DNA of 52,245 bases, from NCBI GenBank assembly GCA_001724275.1, contig MEDZ01000022.1:1-52245 (forward strand). The letters run 5' to 3'. The translations under genes and the position numbers were made by a program. The stretch comes from Gemmatimonadetes bacterium SCN 70-22 (lineage in GTDB: Bacteria > Gemmatimonadota > Gemmatimonadetes > Gemmatimonadales > Gemmatimonadaceae). Shown here one piece after another: positions 1-9,563 of this stretch; position 1 is the first letter of the stretch; each line of letters begins with the position of its first letter. Below the pieces are notes generated by a model. It was not told the DNA's origin. It ran no database searches and worked only from the letters and a program-made list of their open reading frames with translations.

Positions 1-65
1 TCCCACCCGCTCTCACCCGCTCCCGCTCGCCCCCACCCGCCTCGCGCCGCCCCCCAAGGCACACC

Positions 66-1256
66 ATGCCTAACGACCCATCCGTGCGGGCCACGGTCCG
101 CGACTTCGTCGACGAGGTCCTCCTGCCGCTGGAGCCACGTTTCCTCAACGAGCCGTGGTCCCGCGTGGCCGCGGCGCTCGAGGCGGCGCGGGACATGGCG
201 CGCGCGCGCGGACTCTGGGCGCCGCACCTCCCGGCGGCGATGGGAGGGCTGGGGTTGTCGCTGGTCGAGTTCGCGGCGGTCAGCGAGGAGCTGGGGCGCA
301 CCCCCATCGGGCACTTCGCGCTCAACTGCCAGGCGCCCGACATCGGTAACATGGAGCTCCTGCTCGCGCACGGGACTGCCGGCCAGCAGGCGCGCTGGCT
401 GGCCCCGCTGGCGCGAGGCGAGATCCGCTCGTGCTTTGCCATGACCGAACCGGAGCGCGCCGGCTCCAACCCGACCTGGCTCGAGGCACGCGCCGAGCGC
501 GATGGCGACGACTACGTCATCACCGGGCACAAGTGGTTCACGACGGCAGCTGACGGGGCGGCGTTCGCCATCGTCATGGCCGTCACCGACCCGTCGGCCC
601 CGCCCCACCGGCGCGCCAGCCAGGTCATCGTCCCGACGGACACGCCGGGCTACGCGCTCGTGCGCAACATCCGGGTGATGGGTGACGCCGGCGAGGGCTA
701 CGCGACCCATGGCGAGGTGCGTTTCGACCGCTGCCGTGTCCCGGTGACGCATCGCATCGGCGGCGAGGGGGACGGATTCGCCCTGGCCCAGGAGCGCCTC
801 GGGCCGGGGCGCATCCACCATTGCATGCGCTGGATCGGGATCTGCGAGCGCGCGCTGGATCTCACCTGCCGGCATGCCGCCACGCGCGAACTGTCGCCCG
901 GCGTGGTGCTGGGGACCAAGCAGGGCGTGCAGCACATGATCGCCGACTCCCGCGCGGAGATCGACGCGGCGCGGCTCCTCATCCTCGACACCGCGCGTCG
1001 GATCGATGCCCACGGTGCGTCGGCCGCGCGCGAGTCGGTCTCGACCATCAAGTTCTTCGCCGCCGGCGTGCTGCAACGCGTCCTCGACCGCGCCATCCAG
1101 GTGCACGGCGCGCTCGGGATGACGGACGACACGCCGCTCGCGTACTGGTTCCGCCACGAGCGCGCGGCGCGCATCTACGACGGGGCCGACGAGGTGCACA
1201 AGGGCGTGCTGGCGCGGCGCATCCTGAAGCAGTACGGCGTGTCGATTCGCGAATGA
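66..1256 (+). CDS. acyl-CoA dehydrogenase, ACAD10/11-like
   Basis: A 396-residue FAD-dependent acyl-CoA dehydrogenase that would introduce the alpha,beta double bond into an acyl-CoA, or act on a phosphorylated hydroxyacyl-CoA together with the kinase that follows. The N-terminal helical domain, middle beta domain (FAMTEPERAGSNPTW near residue 120) and C-terminal helical domain are all present at full family length. Near the C terminus the usual catalytic YEG is IYDGADEVHKG, with Asp372 where most family members have Glu; this DGxDEVH form is typical of the ACAD11 branch. The stop overlaps the next start (ATGA), so the two genes are translationally coupled. The 65 bases before it are a C-rich stretch with no gene I can support. 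AAGG lies about 8 nt before the ATG. Family is certain; substrate is inferred. Confidence 0.93.
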   Translation: MPNDPSVRATVRDFVDEVLLPLEPRFLNEPWSRVAAALEAARDMARARGLWAPHLPAAMGGLGLSLVEFAAVSEELGRTPIGHFALNCQAPDIGNMELLLAHGTAGQQARWLAPLARGEIRSCFAMTEPERAGSNPTWLEARAERDGDDYVITGHKWFTTAADGAAFAIVMAVTDPSAPPHRRASQVIVPTDTPGYALVRNIRVMGDAGEGYATHGEVRFDRCRVPVTHRIGGEGDGFALAQERLGPGRIHHCMRWIGICERALDLTCRHAATRELSPGVVLGTKQGVQHMIADSRAEIDAARLLILDTARRIDAHGASAARESVSTIKFFAAGVLQRVLDRAIQVHGALGMTDDTPLAYWFRHERAARIYDGADEVHKGVLARRILKQYGVSIRE

Positions 1257-2335
1257 GCGCATCCCCGATCGATCGTCCCGGGCGCGTTCGCGCCGGGGAG
1301 GAGCTCGACACGGAGGCGCTGCGCGCGTACCTGCGGCGGCAGCGCCTGGGTGGCGGCGGCGAGCTCCGCGTCTCCCAGTTCCCACGCGGCTTCTCCAACC
1401 TCACGTACCTCGTGGAGAGTGACGGCGTGGCCCGCATCCTCCGGCGCCCGCCATTCGGGGTCGGGAAGGGGGTGGCGCACGACGTGGTGCGCGAGGCCCG
1501 CCTCCTGCAAGCGTTAGGCACCGCCTACGGGAAGGTTCCGCGCGTCCTGGCCATCTGCGACGATCCGGCCGTCCTCGGCGCGCCGTTCTACCTCATGGAG
1601 CGGGCCACCGGGATCATCCTGCGCGATCGGATCCCCGACGGGGTCGCGATCGACCCGCCCCTCATGCGCCGGATCGCCGCGGCGGCGGTCGACACGCTCG
1701 CCGAGATCCACGCGGTGGACCGCGCCGCGGCGGGCCTGGCGTCGATGGGGCGCCCGGAGGGGTACGTGGAGCGCCAGGTGGGGGGGTGGAGCCGGCGCTT
1801 CGAGGCCGCGCGCACCGGGGCGCAGCCCGACGTGGAGCGCATCGCGTCGTGGCTCGAGGCATCGCGTCCCCCCGAATCCGCGTGCACCCTGGTCCATAAC
1901 GACTTCAAGTACGACAACCTCGTCCTGGCGGCGGACGACCCGTCGCGCGTGGTGGCCGTGCTCGACTGGGAAATGGCGACGATCGGCGACCCGCTGATGG
2001 ATCTCGGGACCACGCTTGGCTACTGGGTGGAAGCCGGCGACCCGCCGGCCCTCCGCTCGTTAGGGCTCGGCGTGACCGCCCTGCCGGGCAACCTGACGCG
2101 CCGGGAAGTCGTCGCCCGCTACGAGGACGCCACCGGACGGACCGTGACGAACCCGGTGTTCTACTACGCGTACGGGTTGTTCAAGGTGGCCGTGATCGCG
2201 CAGCAGATCTACGCCCGGTTCGTGAAGGGGCTGACGCGCGACCCTCGCTTTGCCGGGCTCGACCAGGTGGTGTCCACGCTCGGTGCCGCCGCCGTGCGAG
2301 CGGTGGAGCGGGGACACGTGGGGAGCGCCCCCTAG
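1253..2335 (+). CDS. ACAD10/11-type phosphotransferase (APH fold kinase)
   Basis: A 360-residue aminoglycoside-phosphotransferase-fold kinase. The Brenner-type catalytic loop is HNDFKYDN (His215, Asp217, Asn222) and the metal-binding motif is LDWEMATIGDP (Asp238). I chose the ATG at 1253 because it overlaps the upstream stop as ATGA and gives the normal N terminus. In human ACAD10 and ACAD11 the same kinase fold is fused to an acyl-CoA dehydrogenase, and in Pseudomonas levulinate catabolism LvaA (kinase) works with a dehydrogenase-like partner to convert 4-hydroxyacyl-CoA through a phospho-intermediate to enoyl-CoA. A role in 4-hydroxyacyl-CoA use is therefore likely here. It is unlikely to be a drug-resistance kinase, given its neighbours. 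It is convergent with the thiolase, only 6 bases away. Confidence 0.88.
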   Translation: MSASPIDRPGRVRAGEELDTEALRAYLRRQRLGGGGELRVSQFPRGFSNLTYLVESDGVARILRRPPFGVGKGVAHDVVREARLLQALGTAYGKVPRVLAICDDPAVLGAPFYLMERATGIILRDRIPDGVAIDPPLMRRIAAAAVDTLAEIHAVDRAAAGLASMGRPEGYVERQVGGWSRRFEAARTGAQPDVERIASWLEASRPPESACTLVHNDFKYDNLVLAADDPSRVVAVLDWEMATIGDPLMDLGTTLGYWVEAGDPPALRSLGLGVTALPGNLTRREVVARYEDATGRTVTNPVFYYAYGLFKVAVIAQQIYARFVKGLTRDPRFAGLDQVVSTLGAAAVRAVERGHVGSAP

Positions 2336-2341
2336 GCCGTG

Positions 2342-3511
2342 TCAGGCCGGGTAGACCTCGAAGACGCCCGCCGCCCCCATCCCCCCCCCGATGCACATCG
2401 TGACGAGACCGAATCCGCCGCCTCGCTTCCCGAGCTCGTGCACCAGCTGGGTGGTGAGCTTGGCGCCGGTCGCGCCCAACGGATGCCCGAGGGCGATGGC
2501 GCCGCCGTTCACGTTCACCCGATCCATCGGCATCTCCAGTTCGCGCGCCACCGCCAGGGCCTGTGAGGCGAACGCCTCGTTGAACTCGATGAGCCCGAGC
2601 TGCGACATCGTGATCCCCGCCCGGGCGAGTGCCTTGGGCACGGCCTTGATGGGTCCCACGCCCATGACGTCGGGGTCGACGCCCGCGACGGCGAACGACG
2701 CCACGCGCGCCAGGGGACGGAGCCCGAGCGCCGTCGCCCGCGCGGCACTCATGACGGTGACAGCGGCTGCACCATCGCTGTAGGGTGAAGAGTTGCCGGC
2801 GGTCACGCTCCCTCCGAGCTTGAAGGCGGCCGGAAGCTTCGCCAGGCGCTCCACACTGGTGTCGGTGCGGACCAGCTCGTCCACCGCGAACAGCCCTTCC
2901 TCCACGTCCTTCCGGGTCCCGTGCCACGTGACCCGCTCGACCGGGACCGGGATCACCTGGTCGCGAAAGGCGCCGCGCTCGAGCGCCCGCGCGGCCTTCG
3001 CGTGGCTCTCATAGGCGTACTGGTCCTGGTCGGCGCGGCTCACCTGCCACCGCTCGGCCACGCGCTCGGCGGTGAGCCCCATCGCGATCATCTCCTCGGT
3101 CATCGCCGGGTGCAATCGCGGGTGGTGCCCGGCCATCGGGACCTGGCTCATCATCTCCACGCCGCCGGCCATCACCACGTCGGCCATCCCGCTCATGATG
3201 GCCTGTGCCGCCATGGCGATGCTCTGCAGCCCGGAGGAGCAGAATCGGTTGACCGTCACCGCCGGGACGTCGACCGGGAGGCGGGCCCGCAGGACGGCGA
3301 GACGCGCCACGTTGAGTCCCTGGGCCCCCTCGGGCATCGCGCACCCCCAGATCACGTCGTCGATGGTCCTCGGGTCGAGGTCGGCCCGCTTGACGGCTTC
3401 CTGCAGCACGAGGGCCGACAGGTCGATCGGGGCGACCCCGGCCAGCGACCCATCCTTCCTGCCGCGCCCCACCGCGGTACGCACCGCGCTGACGATCACT
3501 GCGTCTGGCAT
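2342..3511 (-). CDS. fadA: acetyl-CoA acyltransferase (thiolase)
   Basis: A 389-residue thiolase, the last step of beta-oxidation (3-ketoacyl-CoA + CoA to acetyl-CoA + shortened acyl-CoA). The acylated cysteine is in [11 protein letters not shown] (Cys91), the His motif is [15 protein letters not shown], and the second catalytic Cys is in [12 protein letters not shown] close to the C terminus. Length matches FadA/AtoB enzymes. It lies 21 bases downstream of the FadN-type bifunctional gene on the same strand, the fadN-fadA arrangement known from Bacillus, so it is presumably the partner thiolase. The exact chain-length preference cannot be read from sequence. Confidence 0.93.
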   Translation of the reverse strand: MPDAVIVSAVRTAVGRGRKDGSLAGVAPIDLSALVLQEAVKRADLDPRTIDDVIWGCAMPEGAQGLNVARLAVLRARLPVDVPAVTVNRFCSSGLQSIAMAAQAIMSGMADVVMAGGVEMMSQVPMAGHHPRLHPAMTEEMIAMGLTAERVAERWQVSRADQDQYAYESHAKAARALERGAFRDQVIPVPVERVTWHGTRKDVEEGLFAVDELVRTDTSVERLAKLPAAFKLGGSVTAGNSSPYSDGAAAVTVMSAARATALGLRPLARVASFAVAGVDPDVMGVGPIKAVPKALARAGITMSQLGLIEFNEAFASQALAVARELEMPMDRVNVNGGAIALGHPLGATGAKLTTQLVHELGKRGGGFGLVTMCIGGGMGAAGVFEVYPA

Positions 3512-3532
3512 CTCTCGTGGTCTCCGTGCGCG

Positions 3533-5839
3533 CTAGTTGCGAAGCGGCTTGCCGGTCTTGAGGGTGTGGACGATGCGCTCCTGCGTCTCCCGGGTCCCGA
3601 GCAACGCGAGGAACGCCTCGCGCTCGAGGTCGAGGATGTCCTGCTCCGTCACGTCGCGCGGCGGCCCGTCGCCTCCCGAGAGGACGTAGGCCACGTGCGT
3701 CGCGATCTTCACCTCGTGGGCGGTGATGTAGCCCGCCTCCCGCATCGCCCAGACGGCGTACAGCAGGTTCCCCATCGCCTCCTTGCCTAACGCGCGAATG
3801 GTCATGGGGACGGGGGCGACGTAATCGGGGGCGAGGTCGAGGACCCGGGCCTTGGCGTCGGCCAGCAAGCGGTCACGGTTCATCGTGATCCGGTCGCCGT
3901 CGCGCAGGAAGCCGAGCGCGCGCGCCTCCAGGGCGCTGCTGCTCGTGGTCGCCATCGTGATGAGCCGGAAGGCGCGCTTGACCGCCTCGAAGGGGTCGGC
4001 CTCGTCGTAGCGCTGGAGCTCCCTGGTGAAGCGGAAGAGGAGTTCCTTGGTCCCCCCGCCGCCCGGAAGGAGCCCGACCCCCACCTCGACGAGCCCCATG
4101 TAGAGCTCGGCGTGCGCCTGGACCCTCGCCGCATGGAGCGAGAGCTCGCAGCCTCCACCGAGCGCCAGCCCGAACGGGGCGGCGACGATGGGGAAGGGGG
4201 CCCGCCGCAGCGACATCACCGACTGCTGAAAGGCCGTCACGGCCGATTCCAGCATCGTCCACGCGCCGTCCTGCACTCCCTGCACCACCGGGGCGAGGTC
4301 AGCCCCCGCCGAGAAGGTGCGGGGATCGTCGTTCCCGATGACGAGCCCGGCGTAACCGCCGCTCGCGATCGTTCGCTCCGCCGATTCCAACAGCTGCAAC
4401 ACCGGCGCCCCCAGGGTGTTCATCTTGCCCCGGAACTCGAGCAGGAGGACGCCGTCGCCGAGGTCGAGGAGCGCCGCCCCCTCGTTGCGCTCCAGCGTCC
4501 CGCTCCGCAGCGCCACCAGCGGGAGGTCGATGTGTCCCGGGATCCCCTCGATGGGGGCGTAGTCGCCGACGAACGTCAGGTGCCGCGGGCCGCTGCTGAG
4601 GTCGCGGTAGAACGACTCCTGCGCCTTCCGCAGCAGCATCGGCTCCGCCAGCCCGCGCTGCGCCAGCCCGGCGCGCACGAAGTCCAGCCCGAGCGCGTCC
4701 ATCTGGCGGTACGGGCCCATCTCCCATGCATATCCCCACTCCATGGCCCGGTCCACCGACACGATGTCGTGCGCCAGCTCGGGGGTCTTGTCGATCGTGT
4801 AGTGCCCCACCGTCAGCAGCAACGTGCGCACGAACTCGGCATGCTTTCCCCCGGCGGTCCCGAACGCGCGCAAGCGTTGGTGCAGCGGAACCTTCTCCAC
4901 GAAGGCCAGCTCCGGGAACCGGGCCTTCTGCTGCGGCCGATAGTCCAGCGTCTTCCAGTCGAGGGTGAGGATCCCGTCCTTCTCCTTGCGATAGAAGCCC
5001 CCACCGGTCTTGTCGCCCAGGCGCCCGGAACTCACCAGCGCGCCGACCCACCCCGGCAGGGTGAAGTCTTCCCCCGTCGTCGCCGAGGTGCCGGCGGCGA
5101 CGTGCGCGAGGACGTCGATCCCGGAGATGTCGCCCGTGCGGAACGTCGCGGACTTCGCTCGACCGATCAGCGGGCCGGTGAGGGCATCCACCTCGTCGAT
5201 CGAGAGGTCGAACTCCTCCATCAGGCGCAACGTCTGCACCATCCCGAAGATGCCAAGGCGGTTGGCGATGAAGCCGGGGACGTCCTTCGCGAGCACCACG
5301 CCCTTGCCCAGGATCCGCTCGGCGAAATGGCGGATGGTGGTCACCACCGCGCTCGCCGTCTCCTCGGTGGGGATGAGCTCCAGCAGGTGGAGGTAGCGCG
5401 GCGGATTGAAGAAGTGCGTCCCCAGGAAGTGCCGCGTGAAATCGACGCTCCGCCCCTCCGTCAGGAGGCGCATCGGGATCCCCGACGTGTTGGACGACAC
5501 GATCGTCCCTGCCCGGCGCACCGACTCCAGGCGGGCGTACAGCGCCCGCTTCGGCTCCACCTGCTCGACGATGGCCTCCACGATCCAGTCGCACTCCGCC
5601 AGCAGGTGCAAGTGATCGTCGGTGTTCCCCGTCGTCACGAGTGCGGCGCGCGAGCCGTCCATGAAGGGGGCGGGCTTCGCCTTGAGCGCGCGCTGCAGCC
5701 CCGCCCGGGCAATGCCATTCCGGTCCGGATCGCCCGGGATGTCGAGCATCACCACCGGGACCCCCGCCGACGCGGCGAGCGCCGCGATCCCGCTCCCCAT
5801 CGCCCCGGCCCCGATCACGCCGACCTTCGTGATGCGCAT
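3533..5839 (-). CDS. fadN: 3-hydroxyacyl-CoA dehydrogenase / enoyl-CoA hydratase, FadN type
   Basis: A 768-residue bifunctional beta-oxidation enzyme. The dehydrogenase is N-terminal (NAD site VGVIGAGAMGSG from residue 5; catalytic His in GTHFFNPPRYLHLLELIP, with the paired Glu in LELIP), followed by a 3HCDH C-terminal domain. The C-terminal third is a crotonase fold with oxyanion-hole region GLALGGGCEL and catalytic Glu in VEVGVGLLPGGGG. This order is the reverse of E. coli FadB and matches Bacillus FadN/YusL. The start at 5839 was preferred over an upstream ATG at 5938 because the protein then begins directly at the Rossmann strand (MRITKVGVIG). It contains one copy of the CGTTAGGC octamer at 3785-3792. 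The gene is transcribed towards fadA and is divergent from the M1 peptidase. Confidence 0.93.
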   Translation of the reverse strand: MRITKVGVIGAGAMGSGIAALAASAGVPVVMLDIPGDPDRNGIARAGLQRALKAKPAPFMDGSRAALVTTGNTDDHLHLLAECDWIVEAIVEQVEPKRALYARLESVRRAGTIVSSNTSGIPMRLLTEGRSVDFTRHFLGTHFFNPPRYLHLLELIPTEETASAVVTTIRHFAERILGKGVVLAKDVPGFIANRLGIFGMVQTLRLMEEFDLSIDEVDALTGPLIGRAKSATFRTGDISGIDVLAHVAAGTSATTGEDFTLPGWVGALVSSGRLGDKTGGGFYRKEKDGILTLDWKTLDYRPQQKARFPELAFVEKVPLHQRLRAFGTAGGKHAEFVRTLLLTVGHYTIDKTPELAHDIVSVDRAMEWGYAWEMGPYRQMDALGLDFVRAGLAQRGLAEPMLLRKAQESFYRDLSSGPRHLTFVGDYAPIEGIPGHIDLPLVALRSGTLERNEGAALLDLGDGVLLLEFRGKMNTLGAPVLQLLESAERTIASGGYAGLVIGNDDPRTFSAGADLAPVVQGVQDGAWTMLESAVTAFQQSVMSLRRAPFPIVAAPFGLALGGGCELSLHAARVQAHAELYMGLVEVGVGLLPGGGGTKELLFRFTRELQRYDEADPFEAVKRAFRLITMATTSSSALEARALGFLRDGDRITMNRDRLLADAKARVLDLAPDYVAPVPMTIRALGKEAMGNLLYAVWAMREAGYITAHEVKIATHVAYVLSGGDGPPRDVTEQDILDLEREAFLALLGTRETQERIVHTLKTGKPLRN

Positions 5840-5961
5840 ATCCGTTTCACTCGCGAGATAAGGTGCGAAGGGAAGATCCCCTCGGGGCGCCGTTGCCGGA
5901 AGTGGGGCACGCACCCGGCGCGGCTCTTCCATGCGCACCGGCGTTCGACTACGCTCCTCCC
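5840..5961. promoter_or_regulatory. divergent promoter region fadN / M1 aminopeptidase
   Basis: A 122-base gap between divergent starts. On the + strand TACGCT (5950-5955) sits 6 nt before the ATG at 5962 with no Shine-Dalgarno, the spacing expected for a leaderless transcript. An 8-bp palindrome CTCGCGAG (5851-5858) lies just before fadN and could be an operator. Both are inference from position only. Confidence 0.35.
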
Positions 5962-8586
5962 ATGCGACGCCCCATCGCCCTCGCCGCCTTGCTCCTGCTT
6001 TCGGCCGTCGCCCAGGGACAGGAGCGGCGCGACTCCCTCACCGGCCCGGGCATTGCGCTCGCCCTGGCCACCCACCGCGCCGAGCGCATCCGTGATGTGC
6101 GCTACGACCTGGTGCTCGATGTGACGGGGAGCGACTCCGCCGTGGGGCGCGTCGCCATCCGCTTCAACCTGCGCCGCGGCGGCGACGTGGTCCTCGACTT
6201 CCGCGGGGCCCTCCACGGCCGGGTGCGCGCCAATGGGCGTCTCCTCCCCACCGTCGAGTACAACGGCGCCCACATCCGGATTCCCGCCGGCGCCGTGCAC
6301 GCCGGCGCCAATCGCGTCGACGTGGAATTCGCCACCCCCATTGCGGCTGCCGGTGCCAGCATCATCCGCGTCAAGGATCCCTCCGACTCGGCGACGTACC
6401 TGTACACCCTCCTCGTCCCGTCCGACGCCAACCTCCTCTTCCCCTGCTTCGACCAGCCCGACCTCAAGGCGCGGGTCACCCTGACCCTCACGACCCCCTT
6501 CGGATGGAAGGCGGTCGCCAATGGCACGCGCCTGACGAGTGATTCGACCTCCCGCGGCATGCTCACCACCTTCCGCGAGAGCGAGCCGATCAGCACGTAC
6601 CTGATCGCCTTCGCCGCCGGGCCGTGGGAGGAGCTCCGCTCGCCGGGAAGCCGCAAGCCGATCTCCCTCTATGTGCGCCGGTCCCGCCTGGCCGACGTCG
6701 ACGCCGACTCGATCATCCTGGCCAACGACCGCGCGGCGAGCTGGCTCGAGGAGTACTTCGGGACGCCGTTCCCGTTCCAGAAGCTGGACGTGGTCCTGGC
6801 GCCTGCCTTCCCGTTCGGGGGGATGGAGCACCCGGGGGCGATCTTCTACAGCGAGGAGCGATTCGTCTTTCGCGAACGCCCCACGCTGCCGCAGCGACTC
6901 GGTCGTACTGCCACCATCTACCATGAGGTCGCGCACCAATGGTTCGGCGACCTGGTCACGATGCGGTGGTTCGATGACCTCTGGCTGAAGGAAGGGTTCG
7001 CCACCTACATGGCGGCCAAGATGCAGGACGCCCTGGATCCCGCCTCGGAAGCCTGGAAGTCGTTCTACCTGCGCAACAAGCCCGCCGCCTACGCCGTCGA
7101 CGCCAGTGAGGGGACGACCCCGGTCTGGCAACGGCTCGGCAACCTCGACCAGGCCAAGAGCAACTACGGGGCGATCGTCTACAACAAGGCGCCGAGCGTC
7201 CTGAAGCAGCTCAACTACCTGGTGGGGGACGAGCCGTTCCGCGACGGGTTGCGCACCTTCGTCCGGCGCCATCGCTACGCGAACGCCACCTGGCGCGACC
7301 TCCTGAACGCGGTCGGCACGGCAGCGCATCGGCCGCTGGCCGCGTGGGGCGACGACTACATCCTGCGCCCGGGTATGCCGGTTCTCGAGCAGCGGCTCGA
7401 TGTGCGCGATGGGAAGATCACCCGCTTCGCCATCGTCCAGCGCCCGGCGCGGCCCCTCTCGGGGGCGCGTCCGTGGCCGATCCGGCTCGAGCTCCTGGTG
7501 CAGCCGGAACGAGGGGAGGCGCAGCGCATCCCGCTCACCGTCACGGGTGACACCACGGTCGTGGACGAGTTGAGCGGGCGCCCCGCCCCCGCCTTCGTCT
7601 TCGCGAACTCGCGTGACTACGCGTATGCGTTGACGCTGCTCGATCCCGGGAGCCTCAACACCGTCGAGCGCGACATCGGCAGCATTCGCGATCCCTTCCT
7701 GCGCGCCATGCTCTGGGGGGCCATGTGGGACCTGGTGCGCGAGGCGCTCCTCTCACCCGAGCGGTTCGTCCGCGTGGCACTGCGCGAGCTCCCCCGCGAG
7801 CGCGACGAGCAGATCGTCTCCGGAATCGTCAGCCGGCTGGGTCGGGCCACGGCCGCGTACCTCTCGCCGGTCATGCGTGATGCCCTTCTCCCCGACGTGG
7901 AGCGCGCGCTCCTGAGCGCGGCGAACGACGCGACGATGCCGTACGGCATCCGGAAGGCGAACTTCGACGCCTGGGTTCGGGTAGTGGCGACGCACCCCGC
8001 CGTCGATCAGCTCGCCGGGATGCTCGACAGCTCGCAGGTGGCGGGAGAGCCGCTGCGACCGCCGACGCGGTGGGCGATCGTGACGCGCCTGGTCGCGTTG
8101 GGAGCCCCGGGTGCGATGGCGCGACTGGCGGAGGAGGAGGGGCGCGACCGCACCCCCGAGGGAGCGCGCCGGGCCTTCGTGGCCCGGGCCGCCCGTCCCG
8201 ACTCGGCCACCAAGCGCGAGTACTTCCAGCGCTACTTCGCCGACACCTCGCTCAACGAGGATTGGGCGACGGCCTCGCTCGATGCCTTCAACGCCCTCGA
8301 GTCGCAGGACCTGACCCTGGGGTTCCTCACCCCCGCGCTCGATTCGCTCCCCTGGATTCAGCGTAACCGGCGCATCTTCTACGTTGGCGCGTGGATCGGG
8401 GGCTTCCTGGACGGCCAGACCAGCGATGCGGCGCTGGCCACGGTGCGCGATTTCCTCGACCGACGGACCGACCTCCCGCCCGATCTCCGGCTCAAGGTGC
8501 TGCAGGGGGTCGATGAACTCGATCGCACCGTCCGCATCAGGCGCACCTTCGATGTGCGCGCGCCCAGGGCGCTCCAGGATCCCTGA
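5962..8586 (+). CDS. secreted M1 family zinc aminopeptidase
   Basis: An 874-residue gluzincin. The start at 5962 gives a clean Sec signal peptide (MRRPIALAALLLLSAVAQGQ), so the enzyme is exported. The zinc site is HEVAH (His321, Glu322, His325) with the third ligand Glu344 in WLKEGFATYM, the exact 18-residue spacing of the family. The exopeptidase motif, GxMEN in most members, reads GGMEH (Met288-Glu289-His290). An ERAP/HEAT-like helical C-terminal half follows. It probably trims peptides in the periplasm. It is transcribed alone or with the deaminase 12 bases downstream. Confidence 0.94.
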   Translation: MRRPIALAALLLLSAVAQGQERRDSLTGPGIALALATHRAERIRDVRYDLVLDVTGSDSAVGRVAIRFNLRRGGDVVLDFRGALHGRVRANGRLLPTVEYNGAHIRIPAGAVHAGANRVDVEFATPIAAAGASIIRVKDPSDSATYLYTLLVPSDANLLFPCFDQPDLKARVTLTLTTPFGWKAVANGTRLTSDSTSRGMLTTFRESEPISTYLIAFAAGPWEELRSPGSRKPISLYVRRSRLADVDADSIILANDRAASWLEEYFGTPFPFQKLDVVLAPAFPFGGMEHPGAIFYSEERFVFRERPTLPQRLGRTATIYHEVAHQWFGDLVTMRWFDDLWLKEGFATYMAAKMQDALDPASEAWKSFYLRNKPAAYAVDASEGTTPVWQRLGNLDQAKSNYGAIVYNKAPSVLKQLNYLVGDEPFRDGLRTFVRRHRYANATWRDLLNAVGTAAHRPLAAWGDDYILRPGMPVLEQRLDVRDGKITRFAIVQRPARPLSGARPWPIRLELLVQPERGEAQRIPLTVTGDTTVVDELSGRPAPAFVFANSRDYAYALTLLDPGSLNTVERDIGSIRDPFLRAMLWGAMWDLVREALLSPERFVRVALRELPRERDEQIVSGIVSRLGRATAAYLSPVMRDALLPDVERALLSAANDATMPYGIRKANFDAWVRVVATHPAVDQLAGMLDSSQVAGEPLRPPTRWAIVTRLVALGAPGAMARLAEEEGRDRTPEGARRAFVARAARPDSATKREYFQRYFADTSLNEDWATASLDAFNALESQDLTLGFLTPALDSLPWIQRNRRIFYVGAWIGGFLDGQTSDAALATVRDFLDRRTDLPPDLRLKVLQGVDELDRTVRIRRTFDVRAPRALQDP

Positions 8587-8598
8587 GGCGCGCCGAAC

Positions 8599-9201
8599 AT
8601 GGAATCGCTCCGGTTGGTGATCGCGCTCCCCCCGTGGTGTGAGGAGCTGGAGCGCGTGGGTGAGCGATACGAGGCTCCCCTCGACCGCATGCGGGTGGCG
8701 ATCGCCCTGTCGCGGCGCAACGTGGAGGAGGGGAGCGGTGGACCATTCGGCGCCGCGATCTTCGAGGCGTCGAGCGGGCGCCTCGTTGCCGTCGGGGTCA
8801 ACTCCGTCGTCCGGTTGAACAACGCCGTGCTTCATGCCGAGACGATGGCGGTGATGCGTGCGAGCGCCCGGCGCGGGAGCTTCACCCTCGCGTCGTCGAC
8901 CGGCGGGGGCGAGGAGGGCGAGGGGGGCAAGGGGGGCGAACCGCTCGAGCTCTACACGTCGTGCGAACCGTGCGCGATGTGCCTCGGCGCGATTCTCTGG
9001 AGCGGACTGCGCCGGGTGATCTTCGCCGCCCGTCGCGACGACGCCGAGGCCCTCGGATTCGATGAAGGCCCGGTCTTCCCTGACACCTTCGCCTACCTGC
9101 GGCGGCGTGGAGTGTCGGTCGAAGCCGGGCCCCTCCGGGAGGAGGCACGCGCGGTCCTCGCCAGCTACCGGGCCGCCGGCGGCGCGATCTACAACGGCTA
9201 G
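8599..9201 (+). CDS. nucleoside/guanine deaminase family protein
   Basis: A 200-residue cytidine-deaminase-fold enzyme. The zinc site is HAE (His79, shuttle Glu81) plus PCAMC (Cys125, Cys128). GGPFGAAI, YTSCEPCAMCLGAI and the later GFDEGPVFPD resemble the guanine deaminase GuaD branch more than TadA or CMP deaminase, so hydrolysis of guanine to xanthine is a reasonable guess. The N terminus carries about 27 extra residues. Between the two zinc motifs there is a low-complexity Gly/Glu insertion (about residues 98-112) encoded by a G-rich run. Substrate is not proven by sequence. Confidence 0.85.
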   Translation: MESLRLVIALPPWCEELERVGERYEAPLDRMRVAIALSRRNVEEGSGGPFGAAIFEASSGRLVAVGVNSVVRLNNAVLHAETMAVMRASARRGSFTLASSTGGGEEGEGGKGGEPLELYTSCEPCAMCLGAILWSGLRRVIFAARRDDAEALGFDEGPVFPDTFAYLRRRGVSVEAGPLREEARAVLASYRAAGGAIYNG

Positions 9202-9413
9202 CGTCGGAGGACGAGGACGGCAACGCTGGCGGGCGGGGGCAGCCGGTCTGGCTTCCGGGTGCCGCGCCTTCCGCGCGTCGCGTTCCTGTGGATGCGACGC
9301 CACCCGACCTGTTGCCGGGACTCACGACCGGAGATCGAGCCACGAAGGCACGATGCGGGTGGCGTTGCAACCTGCGAGACAACGGCCTGGCGCGCGGCTG
9401 ATGCGCTCCCTGC

Positions 9414-9458
9414 GCGCATGCCATGTAAGACGCTGTAGGCACGTCACTTGGCATGTGC
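9414..9458. repeat. inverted repeat GCGCATGCCA / TGGCATGTGC
   Basis: Arms at 9414-9423 and 9449-9458, 9 of 10 positions complementary, separated by 25 bases in the AT-richer gap upstream of the TPR gene. It is a candidate paired operator site. Confidence 0.45.
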
Positions 9459-9563
9459 AATGTGCGTTTCCACATCACGTACAATTCGCCGCTGCGCAGG
9501 CTACCCGTGGGCGGCACGTCCTCTGCAACGGGTGTAAGTCCTGGCCCTTGTGCAAATGCCTGT

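Noticed and set aside
1253-2335. Aminoglycoside resistance kinase
   Set aside because: The APH fold is shared, but coupling to an acyl-CoA dehydrogenase and the beta-oxidation neighbourhood point to acyl-CoA metabolism.
4112-6124. A 670-residue plus-strand open frame over fadN
   Set aside because: Antisense to a complete bifunctional beta-oxidation gene.
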